Assembly (NCBI GenBank): GCA_028599075.1
Contig: JAQRMW010000048.1
Location: 1 to 37,387, forward strand
From: Urechidicola sp.
GTDB lineage: Bacteria; Bacteroidota; Bacteroidia; Flavobacteriales; Flavobacteriaceae
DNA: 37,387 nt
Direction: 5' to 3'
Shown: positions 1 through 9,619 of the stretch, in pieces
How positions within the stretch are numbered: position 1 is the first letter of the stretch
Layout of the letters: the number at the start of each line of letters is the position of its first letter
The notes under the pieces: generated by a model
Seen by the model: the letters and a program-made list of their open reading frames with translations, nothing else
Told to the model about the DNA's origin: nothing
Databases searched by the model: none
Made by a program: the position numbers and the translations under genes

Positions 1-154
1 CACAAGTTCTTTTTACATTTAAAGGAATGTGAATATCGTTATAATTATAGAAATAAAAATTTGTATATTAGCACCCTAAAATTAATCAAAGATAACCCTC
101 TTAAGTTATCTTGAACCATTAAAAATAGTATTATAAATTTATGTTGCTTCATTT

Positions 155-1507
155 TTAAATTTGACTTTCTTTTAGTTTGTGATGTTTATTTTCGATAATC
201 CAAGTATATCCAATACATAAAATAGATAAAATACAAGCTGCTACAAGTAGTCTAAAACTACTATCCCACCCAAAATTATCAATTAAATATCCCATTACAA
301 TATTTGCTGTTAGTGCTCCTCCTAAATAACCAAACAACCCTGTGAATCCTGCTGCAGTTCCTGCAGCATTTTTTGGAACTAAATCTAAAGCTTGCACACC
401 TATTAACATTACAGGCCCATAAATTAAAAACCCAATAGCTACCAAAGCAATATTATCTATCATAGGGTTACCTACTGGGTTTTTCCAATACACTACAACA
501 GCGATTAACACCAATACCATGTAAATGATACTTACAGGGGCTCTTTTTCCTTTAAACCATTTATCACTTACAATTCCTGCTATGATGGTCCCAGGAATTC
601 CTGCCCATTCGTATAAAAAATATGCCCATCCTGTTTCACTTAAAGAGAAACTCTTAACCTCTTTTAAATAAGTTGGCGCCCAATCTAGCACACCATATCT
701 TACTAAATACACAAAGACATTAGCAATGGCTATAAACCATAATAATTTGTTTTTAAAGACATATTTTACAAAAATTTCTTTGGCAGAAATAGGCTCATTT
801 TGATTAACTCCGTCAATCTCTTCTGGATAATCATTTGTATATTCTTCTATTGCTGGTAAGCCAACTACCCCAGGTCTATCTCTCAAAGTCAAGTAAATAA
901 TTGCTGCAATAAAAACAGCAATCATCCCCGGAACATAAAATTTGGCATGCCAATCATTAAAAACAGCAACTCCATAAATAGCCAGAGGACCAATTAATCC
1001 ACCACCTATATTATGAGCGGTATTCCAGAGGGACATTTTTGTACCCCGCTCTCTAATTGAAAACCACTGTACCATAATTCTTCCACTTGGAGGCCAACCC
1101 ATCCCTTGAAACCAACCGTTTAACAATAACAATATAAACATGATGGTTACAGATGATGTTGCAAAAGGAAAAAAGCCCATCGAAATCATTATAATTCCTG
1201 ACATCAATAATCCTATCGGCATAAATTTACGAGCATCGCTCCTGTCAGAAACATTACCCATTAAAAATTTACTTAATCCGTATGCTATTGCAACTCCAGA
1301 TAAGGCAAATCCTAAATCTAATTTTGAAAATCCTTGTTCAATTAAATCTGGCATCGCCAAAGCGAAATTTTTACGAACCAAATAATAACCTGCATACCCT
1401 ATAAAAATTCCAAAAAATACTTGCCAACGCATTTTTTTATAGGTAGCGTCAATTTTGTTTTTTGGAAGTAATGGTTTATCTAAAGGAGATTTTAAGAATT
1501 TAAACAT
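155..1507 (-). CDS. glpT: Glycerol-3-phosphate transporter, GlpT-type MFS antiporter
   Basis: 450-residue inner-membrane protein of the major facilitator superfamily with about twelve hydrophobic segments. The family exchanges external glycerol-3-phosphate for internal phosphate. The residues known to bind substrate in E. coli GlpT are present at matching positions: Arg45 in YYLVRKNF, His165 in WNTAHNIGGG, and Arg270 in YLVRYGVLDW (Arg269 in E. coli). The first MFS loop carries the expected GNVSDRSDARK motif. It lies 60 bases downstream of glpD on the same strand, so uptake and oxidation of the same substrate are probably cotranscribed. A related organophosphate antiporter (UhpT-like) is possible, but the glpD neighbour favours glycerol-3-phosphate. 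Confidence 0.92.
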   Translation of the reverse strand: MFKFLKSPLDKPLLPKNKIDATYKKMRWQVFFGIFIGYAGYYLVRKNFALAMPDLIEQGFSKLDLGFALSGVAIAYGLSKFLMGNVSDRSDARKFMPIGLLMSGIIMISMGFFPFATSSVTIMFILLLLNGWFQGMGWPPSGRIMVQWFSIRERGTKMSLWNTAHNIGGGLIGPLAIYGVAVFNDWHAKFYVPGMIAVFIAAIIYLTLRDRPGVVGLPAIEEYTNDYPEEIDGVNQNEPISAKEIFVKYVFKNKLLWFIAIANVFVYLVRYGVLDWAPTYLKEVKSFSLSETGWAYFLYEWAGIPGTIIAGIVSDKWFKGKRAPVSIIYMVLVLIAVVVYWKNPVGNPMIDNIALVAIGFLIYGPVMLIGVQALDLVPKNAAGTAAGFTGLFGYLGGALTANIVMGYLIDNFGWDSSFRLLVAACILSILCIGYTWIIENKHHKLKESQI

Positions 1508-1567
1508 AGTTTTACTTTGAAATTAAAAGATTGAATGATTGAATAATTAAAGTTTGAATCATTTAAA

Positions 1568-3136
1568 TTAATTTAAAATATATCCTTGAGCAAGCTCATT
1601 AAATTTTTGAATTTCTACAGTTTTCCATTCACTATCATAACCTAGCTGATGTGCAATAATATCTGCCACCATTGGTGCCATTCTTAAACTTTCTTTTGCG
1701 TCTAAAAATAAAGATCTTGTTCTGCGTGCTAATACATCTTCAATTGTCCTAGCGTATTCATTCTTTACTGCCCAAACTACTTGTGCTTTATTAATTTTCA
1801 AACTTTTGCTCACCCAATCTTCTAATTCCGGATTTAAAGAAATTAGTTTTTCTATCTCTACAGCATCAGAACCATAAAAATACAAATAGTTATCATAATC
1901 AATATCTTGCTTATAACCGTGTATGTGTAAATTTTCAGTTATACTTTTACTTTGAGGAAGGTTTGCTATTGTTGCTAACTTATTTACTGCATCTTCACCC
2001 ATCTCACGATAGGTAGTCCATTTGCCTCCTATTATTGATACTAAATTTGAACTTGATACAACAATTTTATGTTTTCTAGAAATCTCTTTTGTCTTTCCAT
2101 TAGCACCTTTCTTTGGCGCTGCCAAAGGTCTTAACCCTGCAAATACACTTTTAACATCTGCACGTGTTGGTTTACCTTCTAAATATCTACTTGCTGTTTC
2201 TAAAATAAAATCTACCTCATCGTCTGTTGCTTTTGGTTCGATAACAGCTTTGTCTTTTGGTATGTCAGTAGTACCTACAATTACTTTATCGTGCCATGGC
2301 ACTGCAAACAAAACTCTTCCGTCTCTTGTTTTAGGAATCATTAAAGCATAGTCAGATTGTAGAAATTTTTTATCTAGTACCAGATGTACTCCTTGACTTG
2401 GTTTTACTATATGCTGTGCTTTTGTATTGTCTTTTTGGATTAAATTATCAACAAAAACACCCGTAGCATTTAAAACTACTTTAGCATTTATAGCGTATTC
2501 TTTTCCTGATTCTTGGTCTTGAGCAATTACTCCACAAATTTCACCTTCTTCTTTTATGAAATCTTCAACTTTCATATAATTTAATGCAACACCGTCATTC
2601 TCTAGTATTGTCTGTACCAAATTAATCCCTAATCTAGCATCGTCAAATTGACCATCATGATATTTAATACTTCCTCTTAAGTTTTTTTTCTTGACTGTAG
2701 GAATCTTATTAATAGTTTCTTCTCGAGAATAGGGAATAGATTTTCCAAATCGAAGTCCTCTTGCTAACAAATCGTAAATAGTTAATCCAATGGTGTAAAA
2801 TGGTTTGTACCACCACTTATAAGAAGGGATTAAAAAAGAAATATTCTTCACTAAATGAGGTGCGTTTTTAAACAAAATACCTCGTTCTCTTAAAGCTTCT
2901 AGTACTAAAAATATATCTCCTTGAGCTAAATATCGCACACCTCCATGTACAAGCTTGGTACTTCGGCTCGAAGTACCTTTAGTAAAATCAGACTGTTCTA
3001 AAAGTAATGTCTTGTATCCTCTGGTAGTTGCTTCGAGTGCTGCCCCCAAACCAGTTGCTCCACCTCCAACAATAACAATATCCCAATCATTTTTTTTTGA
3101 TTCAATTTTTGATACTAATTGTTCTCTTGTAAGCAT
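1568..3136 (-). CDS. glpD: Aerobic glycerol-3-phosphate dehydrogenase (FAD-dependent)
   Basis: 522-residue flavoprotein of the GlpD/GlpO family, within the usual 500-560 range. It oxidises sn-glycerol-3-phosphate to dihydroxyacetone phosphate and passes electrons to quinone at the inner face of the cytoplasmic membrane. The N-terminal Rossmann fold shows GGGATG at residues 24-29 followed by an acidic strand end (LLLEQ). RSTKLVHGGVRYL near residues 58-70 is the family signature around the flavin. A second conserved block (GGKWTTYREM) and the C-terminal DAO-C domain follow. It is the first gene of the glpD-glpT pair. No glpK or glpF lies in the window, so the pathway entry must be encoded elsewhere or rely on imported glycerol-3-phosphate. 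Confidence 0.95.
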   Translation of the reverse strand: MLTREQLVSKIESKKNDWDIVIVGGGATGLGAALEATTRGYKTLLLEQSDFTKGTSSRSTKLVHGGVRYLAQGDIFLVLEALRERGILFKNAPHLVKNISFLIPSYKWWYKPFYTIGLTIYDLLARGLRFGKSIPYSREETINKIPTVKKKNLRGSIKYHDGQFDDARLGINLVQTILENDGVALNYMKVEDFIKEEGEICGVIAQDQESGKEYAINAKVVLNATGVFVDNLIQKDNTKAQHIVKPSQGVHLVLDKKFLQSDYALMIPKTRDGRVLFAVPWHDKVIVGTTDIPKDKAVIEPKATDDEVDFILETASRYLEGKPTRADVKSVFAGLRPLAAPKKGANGKTKEISRKHKIVVSSSNLVSIIGGKWTTYREMGEDAVNKLATIANLPQSKSITENLHIHGYKQDIDYDNYLYFYGSDAVEIEKLISLNPELEDWVSKSLKINKAQVVWAVKNEYARTIEDVLARRTRSLFLDAKESLRMAPMVADIIAHQLGYDSEWKTVEIQKFNELAQGYILN

Positions 3137-3224
3137 TGTGCAATTTTTTCTAAAATCTTCTATTTAGAAGTAATTCATTCAAAAGTAATCAAATAATATG
3201 TTAACTTATAGTACTTTTACAACT

Positions 3225-3857
3225 ATGAAAAATATTATTCTTTTTGTACTAACAATTGTTTTGCTAATTTCTTGTGGGCAAGAAAAAGTGTTCAAAGAAA
3301 AATGGATAAAAGAGCAAGCTCCTAAAACATTTAAAGCACGTTTTGAAACCACTCAAGGAGATTTTGAAATTACTGCAATTAGGTCATTATCACCAAAGGG
3401 TGTGGATAGATTGTACAAACTTATTAAACACGATTTTTATACTGATATTGCTTTGTATAGAGTCTTGCCAAAATTTGTTGTTCAGTTTGGAATTCATGGA
3501 GATTCAATAGCGAATTCTAATTGGGAAAAGTATAAAATACCTGACGAACCTGTTTTACATAAAAACGATTCTATGACCATTGCTTTTGCAAGAGGTGGAG
3601 TAGAAACACGTACCACGCAGCTCTTTATCAACATGAAGGATAATCATAGATTAGACGAATTGGAATATTCTGGTGTAAAAGGATTTACAGTAATAGCAAA
3701 AGTAACAAGTGGCTTTGAAACCATCCACAAATTTTATGCAGGTTACGGACCAGCACCTGCAAACAGACAAGATTCTATATACATAAAAGGGAATGATTTT
3801 TTAAAACGGAATTACCCAAAGTTAGATTATATCAATAAAGCTTACATCATTAAATAA
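3225..3857 (+). CDS. Cyclophilin-type peptidyl-prolyl isomerase lipoprotein
   Basis: I place the start at the second ATG (3225), because it begins a clean lipoprotein signal: a Lys, a hydrophobic run, then LLISCGQ with the lipobox Cys. An upstream ATG at 3198 would put nine non-signal residues in front. The mature part (about 190 residues) has the cyclophilin fold features: FETTQGDFEITAIRSLSPKGVDRLYKL (shown in part as TQGDFEI), a YRVLPKFVVQFG block, and FAR-GGVETRTTQLFIN resembling the FARGG...NSQFFI region. It would act on proteins in the periplasm or at the outer membrane. The stop codon overlaps the start of the next gene (TAATG), so the two are translationally coupled. The isomerase activity is inferred from the family; several active-site positions differ from E. 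coli PpiA. Confidence 0.82.
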   Translation: MKNIILFVLTIVLLISCGQEKVFKEKWIKEQAPKTFKARFETTQGDFEITAIRSLSPKGVDRLYKLIKHDFYTDIALYRVLPKFVVQFGIHGDSIANSNWEKYKIPDEPVLHKNDSMTIAFARGGVETRTTQLFINMKDNHRLDELEYSGVKGFTVIAKVTSGFETIHKFYAGYGPAPANRQDSIYIKGNDFLKRNYPKLDYINKAYIIK

Positions 3858-4480
3858 TGCACACAATTTTAGACATAGATAATTGGAATAGGAAAGATCA
3901 TTTTAACTTTTTTAAACAATTAGAAGAACCTTTTTTTGGCGTTTGCGTCACTATTGATTGTACTACTGCTTTTAAAAAATCTAAAGTTGAAGGTCAATCT
4001 TTTTTCTTGTCCTATTTACACAAAACGCTAGTAGCTGTGAATAGTGTTGAATGTTTTCGCTACCGAATTTCTGGAGACGATATTTTTGTTTATGACCAAA
4101 TTGATGCCTCACCAACTATTGGAAGACCAGACGGCACTTTTGGTTTCTCGTACATGAAATATCATAAAGATTTTAAGAAATTTGAAATTGTAGCAAAAAA
4201 AGAAATCGAACGCGTTAGCAACAGTACAGGGCTTGAGGTTGCCGTTTCTGGAGAAAATGTTGTACATTTTTCTTCATTACCATGGTTAGATTTTACATCA
4301 TTCTCTCATGCGCGTAGTTTTACATTTCCAGATAGTGCACCTAAAATATCGTTTGGAAAAATGACAGAAAACAATGGAAAAAAATCATTTTCTGTTTCTA
4401 TTCATGTTCATCACGGACTTGTTGATGGCTTTCATGTAGGTCAGTTTGTTGAGAAGTTCCAAGAATTGATGAATGCCTAG
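3857..4480 (+). CDS. CatA-fold acetyltransferase (chloramphenicol acetyltransferase-like)
   Basis: 207 residues, matching the 205-220 of trimeric chloramphenicol acetyltransferase (CAT). The catalytic signature HHGLVDGFH near the C-terminus supplies His186 as base and Asp190 as the structural Asp. Family features include FRYRI (usually FRM/FRY), DQIDASPT and a beta-rich core. These enzymes transfer acyl groups from acyl-CoA to a hydroxyl on a small molecule. Many chromosomal flavobacterial members are not associated with resistance, and nothing here shows which substrate is used. It starts on the stop codon of the cyclophilin lipoprotein gene, and its last 83 bases overlap the 3' end of the convergent adenylating-enzyme gene. 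Confidence 0.85.
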   Translation: MHTILDIDNWNRKDHFNFFKQLEEPFFGVCVTIDCTTAFKKSKVEGQSFFLSYLHKTLVAVNSVECFRYRISGDDIFVYDQIDASPTIGRPDGTFGFSYMKYHKDFKKFEIVAKKEIERVSNSTGLEVAVSGENVVHFSSLPWLDFTSFSHARSFTFPDSAPKISFGKMTENNGKKSFSVSIHVHHGLVDGFHVGQFVEKFQELMNA

Positions 4481-5816
4481 GGTAATTTTTTAAATACGTA
4501 TTCTCAACCTCTTTTTTCTTACCAGAACCCAACAATGGTATTCCATCGACATATTCAATTTTTACTATAGCATCGTCTCCCAATACTGATTTATATTCAG
4601 CAATTAATGCATCTTCTTGCTCTACTTTTTTATCAGTATTTAGTTTTAAAATGTATTCTTTCTCACCACATTGTACAAATTGAAATTGTTTAAAATCACC
4701 ATACTTTGCCATATAAGAAGATATTTGTGAAGGCAATATTTCTCCTTTTGTATTTAGAATTAAATCTAACTTTCTTCCTTCTACATTTACTAAAAAAGGC
4801 TCTTCAACACCTTTGTTGTTTTTTACAATTTCTAATTGCCCAACATCACCAGTGTCATACCTTATTAGTGGTACAGCATAATTAAATAAATCGGTAACTA
4901 CGATTCTGCCATAGGTGCCATGAGCTACAGGAACATCTTTATTCATGTCAAATATTTCGATGAAAAAGCTACCTGAATTAATTTTAAAATACCCTGTTCT
5001 ATTGATATCTTCTTGTGCCATGATTCCCAATTCCATAGTAGAATATCTAGACACAATGGTTGTTTTAAAATACTTTTTAACTGACTCTTTGGTGTAATCA
5101 TTCAATCGCTCTGACATAGCAATTATAGAATTAACGTTGCAATAATTCATTGGTTCAGCATTAGTTCTATCAAGGTGCTTACAGATTCTTTCAAAGGCTG
5201 ATGAATAGCCCAACAACCCAGTTTTACAATCTTGTTTAACCTCTGCCATCATCTTATCAATTCCCTCTTCATCCAATCCCAAAACACTATAATAGCAGGT
5301 ATTTCTTATCCAGCTTTTTACTCTTATTTCTGGCCATAGTTTAAAATAAATTAGTTTTTGACCTAAAGTAAAATTAGCGCGTTCACCTAAATAAATAACC
5401 TCAGCATTATGCCTTAAACATTTTTGTTTGTTATGCAATGTTACAAAAGGGACTCCAGTAGAACCACTTGTAGAAACTTCGTGATTCTTTTTATTTTTAT
5501 ATGTTGATGATAAAAAATCAGAAAAATTATCAGCAATAATATTTCGATCTGTCACAGGAAAATCTGCAATTGAATTATAATTTTTGTATTGTTCAAAATA
5601 GCTACAAGTAGTTACAGCATGATGAAGAATATCGTTTAAATAGCTAGCTCTTTTTTGAATTGCGTTTTCAGAACCATAATGTTGCATCACAAATTTAATG
5701 TCATCATAATGTCTTTTTACACGTATACCTTGTAAAAGATCTAACAATTTATAAGAGAGGTTTCGAAGCCTTTCTAGCGCACTATTAAAGTTAGGTATAG
5801 ATAAGTTATTTTTCAT
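4398..5816 (-). CDS. PaaK/CapK-like adenylate-forming enzyme
   Basis: 472 residues of the phenylacetate-CoA ligase / CapK superfamily of AMP-forming enzymes. The phosphate-binding loop STSGSTGVPF lies near residues 113-122. SRYSTMELGIMAQE corresponds to the middle adenylation motif, YDTGDVGQLE holds the Asp that binds the ribose, and GRKLDLIL begins the C-terminal subdomain. CapK-like relatives are usually found in polysaccharide clusters, but this copy stands alone, so the acid it activates is unknown. The final 27 codons (about residues 446-472) run antisense through the 3' end of the CAT-like gene and are hydrophilic without family character, so the tail may be a recent extension. Confidence 0.8.
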   Translation of the reverse strand: MKNNLSIPNFNSALERLRNLSYKLLDLLQGIRVKRHYDDIKFVMQHYGSENAIQKRASYLNDILHHAVTTCSYFEQYKNYNSIADFPVTDRNIIADNFSDFLSSTYKNKKNHEVSTSGSTGVPFVTLHNKQKCLRHNAEVIYLGERANFTLGQKLIYFKLWPEIRVKSWIRNTCYYSVLGLDEEGIDKMMAEVKQDCKTGLLGYSSAFERICKHLDRTNAEPMNYCNVNSIIAMSERLNDYTKESVKKYFKTTIVSRYSTMELGIMAQEDINRTGYFKINSGSFFIEIFDMNKDVPVAHGTYGRIVVTDLFNYAVPLIRYDTGDVGQLEIVKNNKGVEEPFLVNVEGRKLDLILNTKGEILPSQISSYMAKYGDFKQFQFVQCGEKEYILKLNTDKKVEQEDALIAEYKSVLGDDAIVKIEYVDGIPLLGSGKKKEVENTYLKNYPRHSSILGTSQQTDLHESHQQVRDEHE

Positions 5817-5928
5817 AGCAGTGAATCATCTAAGTTTTTTTTAACTTAAAGTAGCTACTAAATTATAAATGTTCCTTTCAAAAAAATATGATTTTTATCA
5901 TACTAGGCTTTAGAATTATTAATAAAAA

Positions 5929-5956
5929 AAAACGCTCTCATTTCTGAGAGCGTTTT
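5929..5956 (-). terminator. Rho-independent terminator of dnaK
   Basis: A perfect 12-base inverted repeat (5929-5940 and 5945-5956) with a four-base loop. On the minus strand the hairpin is followed by a run of T (5922-5930 read in reverse), 22 bases past the dnaK stop codon. Confidence 0.9.
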
Positions 5957-5977
5957 AAGCTATTAAGATTAGAAAAA

Positions 5978-7888
5978 TTATTTCTCCTCTTCTACCTCTT
6001 CAAAGTCAACATCTTGCACATCATCTTCTGATGATCCTGACGTATCACCTTCTGGTTGTGCACCTGCAGCACCAGCCTGTGCTTCTTGAGCAGCTGCTTG
6101 GAATTCTGCAGCAGCACCTTGCAATGCTGTATTTAACGCTTCGACAGCAGTATCAATTGCTGTAATATCTTTTGCTACATGTGCAGTTTTCAACTCAGTC
6201 AATGCGGCATCGATTGGCGCTTTTTTATCTTCTGGAAGTTTACCTTCTACCTCTTTCAATTGTTTTTCTGTTTGAAAAATCATTTGATCTGCAGTATTCA
6301 ACTTTTCAGCAGTTTCTTTCAATTTTGCATCTGCATCTGCATTTGCTTCAGCATCTGCTTTCATTTTTTGAATTTCCTCATCAGTCAATCCAGAAGAAGC
6401 CTCGATACGGATATTGTGTTCTTTTCCTGTACCTTTATCTTTTGCCATTACATGGATGATACCATTGGCATCAATATCAAAAGTCACTTCAATTTGAGGG
6501 ATTCCTCTACCTGCTGGTGGAATTCCATCTAAATGGAAACGACCAATCGTATTGTTGTCTGCAGCCATGGCACGCTCACCTTGTAATACGTGAATCTCTA
6601 CCGATGGTTGATTTGCAACTGCTGTTGAAAATACTTGTGATTTCTTAGTTGGAATCGTAGTATTTGCATCAATCAATTTTGTCATAACATTACCCATGGT
6701 TTCGATACCTAATGATAACGGGGTCACATCTAATAACAATACATCTTTTACATCACCAGTTAAAACTCCACCTTGAATCGCTGCACCTACTGCAACAACC
6801 TCATCAGGATTAACTCCTTTTGATGGTTTTTTTCCGAAGAATTTCTCAACTGCTTCTTGCACTACAGGAATACGAGTTGATCCACCTACTAAGATAATTT
6901 CATCAATATCAGATTTTGATAAACCTGCAGCTTTCAATGCAACCTCACATGGCTTTATTGTTCTCTTTACTAAATCGTCAATCAACTGCTCAAATTTTGC
7001 TTTTGTCAATGTACGTACCAAGTGTTTTGGTCCGCTTGCTGTTGCAGTAACATACGGCAAGTTAATCTCAGTTTGAGCAGAAGAAGATAATTCTATTTTT
7101 GCTTTTTCAGCTGCTTCTTTTAAACGCTGTAATGCCATAGGATCTTCTCTCAAATCCATATTTTCTTCAGCCTTAAATTCTTCGGCTAACCAGTTAATAA
7201 TTTTACCATCAACATCATCACCACCTAGATGTGTGTCACCATCAGTTGCTAATACTTCAAAAACACCATCTCCTAATTCTAAGATAGATACATCATGTGT
7301 ACCTCCACCAAAATCAAAAACAACAATTTTTTGATCGTCGTGTTTTTTATCCATACCATAAGCCAACGCTGCTGCTGTAGGCTCGTTAATGATACGAGAA
7401 ACTTTTAATCCAGCAATTTCACCCGCTTCTTTTGTAGCTTGTCTTTGTGCATCATTAAAATATGCTGGCACCGTTACAACTGCTTCAGAAACATCGTGAC
7501 CTAAATAGTCTTCTGCTGTTTTTTTCATTTTTTGCAATACCATTGCTGATATTTCTTGTGGCGTATATAAACGGCCATCAATATCAACACGTGGCGTGTC
7601 ATTATCTCCTTTTACTACTTTATAAGGAACACGTTTAATTTCTTTAGAACATTCTGAGAATTTGTTTCCCATAAAACGCTTGATAGAATAAACTGTTTTT
7701 AACGGATTTGTTACCGCTTGTCTTTTTGCTGGATCACCAACTTTTCTATCGCCACCTTCAATAAAAGCAACAATAGAAGGTGTAGTTCTTTTACCTTCTG
7801 CATTAGGAATTACAACTGGCTCATTACCTTCCATTACAGAAACACAAGAGTTTGTAGTACCTAAATCAATTCCGATTATTTTACTCAT
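5978..7888 (-). CDS. dnaK: Molecular chaperone DnaK (Hsp70)
   Basis: 636 residues, the normal length for bacterial Hsp70. The ATPase domain opens with [10 protein letters not shown] (residues 6-15) and continues with [21 protein letters not shown] and the adenosine-binding VGGSTRIP. The substrate-binding domain begins after the linker [16 protein letters not shown]. The C-terminal lid ends in a disordered Gly/Ala/Gln stretch and a strongly acidic tail. It folds nascent and heat-damaged proteins in the cytoplasm together with DnaJ and GrpE, neither of which is in the window. It stands as a single transcription unit with its own terminator, and its upstream region holds a sigma-54-like promoter and repeated TGTCAT boxes, consistent with stress regulation. 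Confidence 0.98.
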   Translation of the reverse strand: MSKIIGIDLGTTNSCVSVMEGNEPVVIPNAEGKRTTPSIVAFIEGGDRKVGDPAKRQAVTNPLKTVYSIKRFMGNKFSECSKEIKRVPYKVVKGDNDTPRVDIDGRLYTPQEISAMVLQKMKKTAEDYLGHDVSEAVVTVPAYFNDAQRQATKEAGEIAGLKVSRIINEPTAAALAYGMDKKHDDQKIVVFDFGGGTHDVSILELGDGVFEVLATDGDTHLGGDDVDGKIINWLAEEFKAEENMDLREDPMALQRLKEAAEKAKIELSSSAQTEINLPYVTATASGPKHLVRTLTKAKFEQLIDDLVKRTIKPCEVALKAAGLSKSDIDEIILVGGSTRIPVVQEAVEKFFGKKPSKGVNPDEVVAVGAAIQGGVLTGDVKDVLLLDVTPLSLGIETMGNVMTKLIDANTTIPTKKSQVFSTAVANQPSVEIHVLQGERAMAADNNTIGRFHLDGIPPAGRGIPQIEVTFDIDANGIIHVMAKDKGTGKEHNIRIEASSGLTDEEIQKMKADAEANADADAKLKETAEKLNTADQMIFQTEKQLKEVEGKLPEDKKAPIDAALTELKTAHVAKDITAIDTAVEALNTALQGAAAEFQAAAQEAQAGAAGAQPEGDTSGSSEDDVQDVDFEEVEEEK

Positions 7889-7946
7889 AATTTTTTATTT
7901 TATATTTTTATTACTGTGTTGTATTTTTTTATTCGGTAGATACAAG

Positions 7947-7962
7947 TCAATCTTTGTGCCAA
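7947..7962 (-). promoter_or_regulatory. Sigma-54-like -24/-12 promoter of dnaK
   Basis: Read on the minus strand this is TTGGCACAAAGATTGA. It matches the -24 box TGGCAC exactly, and GG-N10-GA differs from the expected GG-N10-GC by one base. The implied start site leaves a leader of roughly 45-50 bases before the dnaK ATG. The call rests on the motif alone. No good TAnnTTTG vegetative promoter is visible at a similar position. Confidence 0.45.
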
Positions 7963-7973
7963 CAGATTTTTTA

Positions 7974-8049
7974 TGTCATCTTGTCATAATTCAAAAACCG
8001 CGACAAACTTTATGTCATTTATTTGCTGATATAATTGTTAAAAATGACA
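7974..8049. promoter_or_regulatory. Cluster of TGTCAT boxes between dnaK and the serine dehydratase gene
   Basis: TGTCAT occurs at 7974-7979, 7982-7987 and 8013-8018, and its complement ATGACA at 8044-8049. The first two are direct repeats eight bases apart and lie about 12-27 bases upstream of the sigma-54-like dnaK promoter. The last two form an inverted pair. The arrangement suggests binding of a regulator, either an activator of dnaK or a stress repressor. No regulator is identified. Confidence 0.4.
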
Positions 8050-8076
8050 TTGATATTTTACAATAACATATATTTG
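8050..8076 (+). promoter_or_regulatory. Bacteroidota-type promoter of the serine dehydratase gene
   Basis: TTG at 8050-8052 and TATATTTG (TAnnTTTG, the -7 box) at 8069-8076, separated by 16 bases. Transcription would start near 8083. This excludes the in-frame ATGs at 8035 and 8044 and supports the start at 8104. Confidence 0.55.
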
Positions 8077-8103
8077 TCTTCCAAAAAACAACACGCTTTT
8101 AAA

Positions 8104-9528
8104 ATGGAATGTATCTCAATTTTTAATATGTTGAAGATAGGTATTGGCCCTTCAAGCTCTCATACATTAGGACCTTGGAGAGCTGCCGAAGAATGGATAC
8201 ATACTTTAGAGAATTCTAATATTTTAAATCAAGTCACCTCAATTAAAGTTGATTTATACGGCTCACTATCCTTAACAGGAAAAGGGCATGCTACCGATTT
8301 AGCCATTCAATTAGGATTGACGGGATCTGATCCAGAACAAATTCCTGTAGATGATATTAAACCGATAATTGATAACATCAACAAATCACAACAAATAAAA
8401 ATCAATGGTAAATATAAAATTGATTTCAACTCAAAAGAAGCTATTGTTTTTAACCGAGACTTTTTACCTTTTCATTCAAATGGATTAAAATTTTCAGCAT
8501 TTAAAAATGACTCTTTAATATCATCAGAAATTTATTACTCTATTGGTGGTGGGTTTGTAGTTCAAGAAGAACATACTGGCGAAAAAGAAAAAGCAGTAAT
8601 ATATAGTAGTTTCCCATACCCAATTCAGACTGCAAAAGAGCTAGAAAAATATTGCCGAGAAAAGCAACTCAAAATATCAGATATCGTTTTAGAGAATGAA
8701 AAATCACTAAGAACTAATTCTAAAATCGATGCTGAGATTCAACGAATTTGGGATACTATGTTAGAGTGTATGTATATAGGTTGCCATACCGAAGGCAAAC
8801 TACCTGGAGGTTTAAATGTACGTCGTCGCGCTTATGACATACATCAAAAATTAAAAGGAGAAACTCCTTATACCAATCACAAAGAATGGGTTGTCTCTAT
8901 TAGAAATACTGAAGTAAAATTCAGACAAATATTAAAATGGGTAAGTTGTTTTGCATTGAGTGTAAATGAGGTGAATGCATCCTTGGGCAGAGTTGTAACT
9001 GCACCAACCAACGGAAGTGCTGGCGTGATACCAGCAGTATTAATGTATTATTTGGTAATCGAAAACCACAAAGCAGACTTTAAGCATATCAAACAATTTT
9101 TATTAGTTGCAGGAGAAATTGGTAGCATCGTTAAAAAAGGTGCCACTATTTCGGCAGCAATGGGAGGTTGTCAAGCAGAAATCGGAGTTTCATCAGCGAT
9201 GGCTGCTGGAGCATTAACCGAATTGTTGGGCGGAACTCCAGAGCAAGTTATGATTGCAAGTGAAATTGCTATGGAACATCATTTAGGATTAACTTGCGAC
9301 CCTATCGGGGGCTTGGTTCAGATACCGTGTATCGAACGAAATGCTATGGGCGCCATAAAAGCAATTAATGCAGCAGAATTGGCATTAGACACAGATTCTC
9401 ATAATATTAAAGTGCCTTTTGATAAGGTAATAAATACTATGTGGGAAACTGCAAAAGACATGCATACTAAATATAAAGAAACATCTGAAGGCGGTTTAGC
9501 AGTTAGTGTGAATATTGCTGACTGTTAA
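8104..9528 (+). CDS. sdaA: L-serine ammonia-lyase, single-chain iron-sulfur type
   Basis: 474 residues from the chosen start. Longer readings from 8035 would begin upstream of the predicted promoter. The enzyme deaminates L-serine to pyruvate and ammonia in the cytoplasm. The N-terminal domain opens with [11 protein letters not shown], the hallmark of the SDH beta domain, and the catalytic alpha domain follows. Three cysteines fit the 4Fe-4S ligands: Cys356 (MGGCQAEIG), Cys398 (LTCDPIGG) and Cys409 (IPCIE). Their spacings of 42 and 11 equal those of the Legionella type 2 enzyme as I recall it. [12 protein letters not shown] is also conserved. It is divergent from dnaK and has its own promoter. 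Confidence 0.95.
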   Translation: MECISIFNMLKIGIGPSSSHTLGPWRAAEEWIHTLENSNILNQVTSIKVDLYGSLSLTGKGHATDLAIQLGLTGSDPEQIPVDDIKPIIDNINKSQQIKINGKYKIDFNSKEAIVFNRDFLPFHSNGLKFSAFKNDSLISSEIYYSIGGGFVVQEEHTGEKEKAVIYSSFPYPIQTAKELEKYCREKQLKISDIVLENEKSLRTNSKIDAEIQRIWDTMLECMYIGCHTEGKLPGGLNVRRRAYDIHQKLKGETPYTNHKEWVVSIRNTEVKFRQILKWVSCFALSVNEVNASLGRVVTAPTNGSAGVIPAVLMYYLVIENHKADFKHIKQFLLVAGEIGSIVKKGATISAAMGGCQAEIGVSSAMAAGALTELLGGTPEQVMIASEIAMEHHLGLTCDPIGGLVQIPCIERNAMGAIKAINAAELALDTDSHNIKVPFDKVINTMWETAKDMHTKYKETSEGGLAVSVNIADC

Positions 9529-9539
9529 AAAGCTAGATG

Positions 9540-9559
9540 TTCGGTGACGGATGACCGAA
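9540..9559. repeat. Small inverted repeat after the serine dehydratase gene
   Basis: TTCGGT (9540-9545) and ACCGAA (9554-9559) enclose eight bases. There is no T run, so a terminator role is doubtful. It may be the remnant of an interspersed element. Confidence 0.3.
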
Positions 9560-9619
9560 ATTAAAAGCTGATTTGTTTAAGAAATAAAAAACTGAATACT
9601 GAGACTGAATACTAAAAAC

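Noticed and set aside
91-110. Hairpin GATAAC...GTTATC as terminator of glpT.
   Set aside because: The stem is only six A+T-rich pairs, 45 bases from the gene, and no T run follows on the minus strand.
3857-4480. A chloramphenicol resistance gene.
   Set aside because: The CAT fold and catalytic motif are there, but chromosomal homologues act on varied substrates, and there is no mobile context. Calling resistance would exceed the evidence.
6172-6532. Open frames antisense to the 3' part of dnaK.
   Set aside because: They lie opposite a highly conserved gene, have low-complexity Leu/Phe/His-rich translations and no start signal. They are by-products of dnaK codon use.
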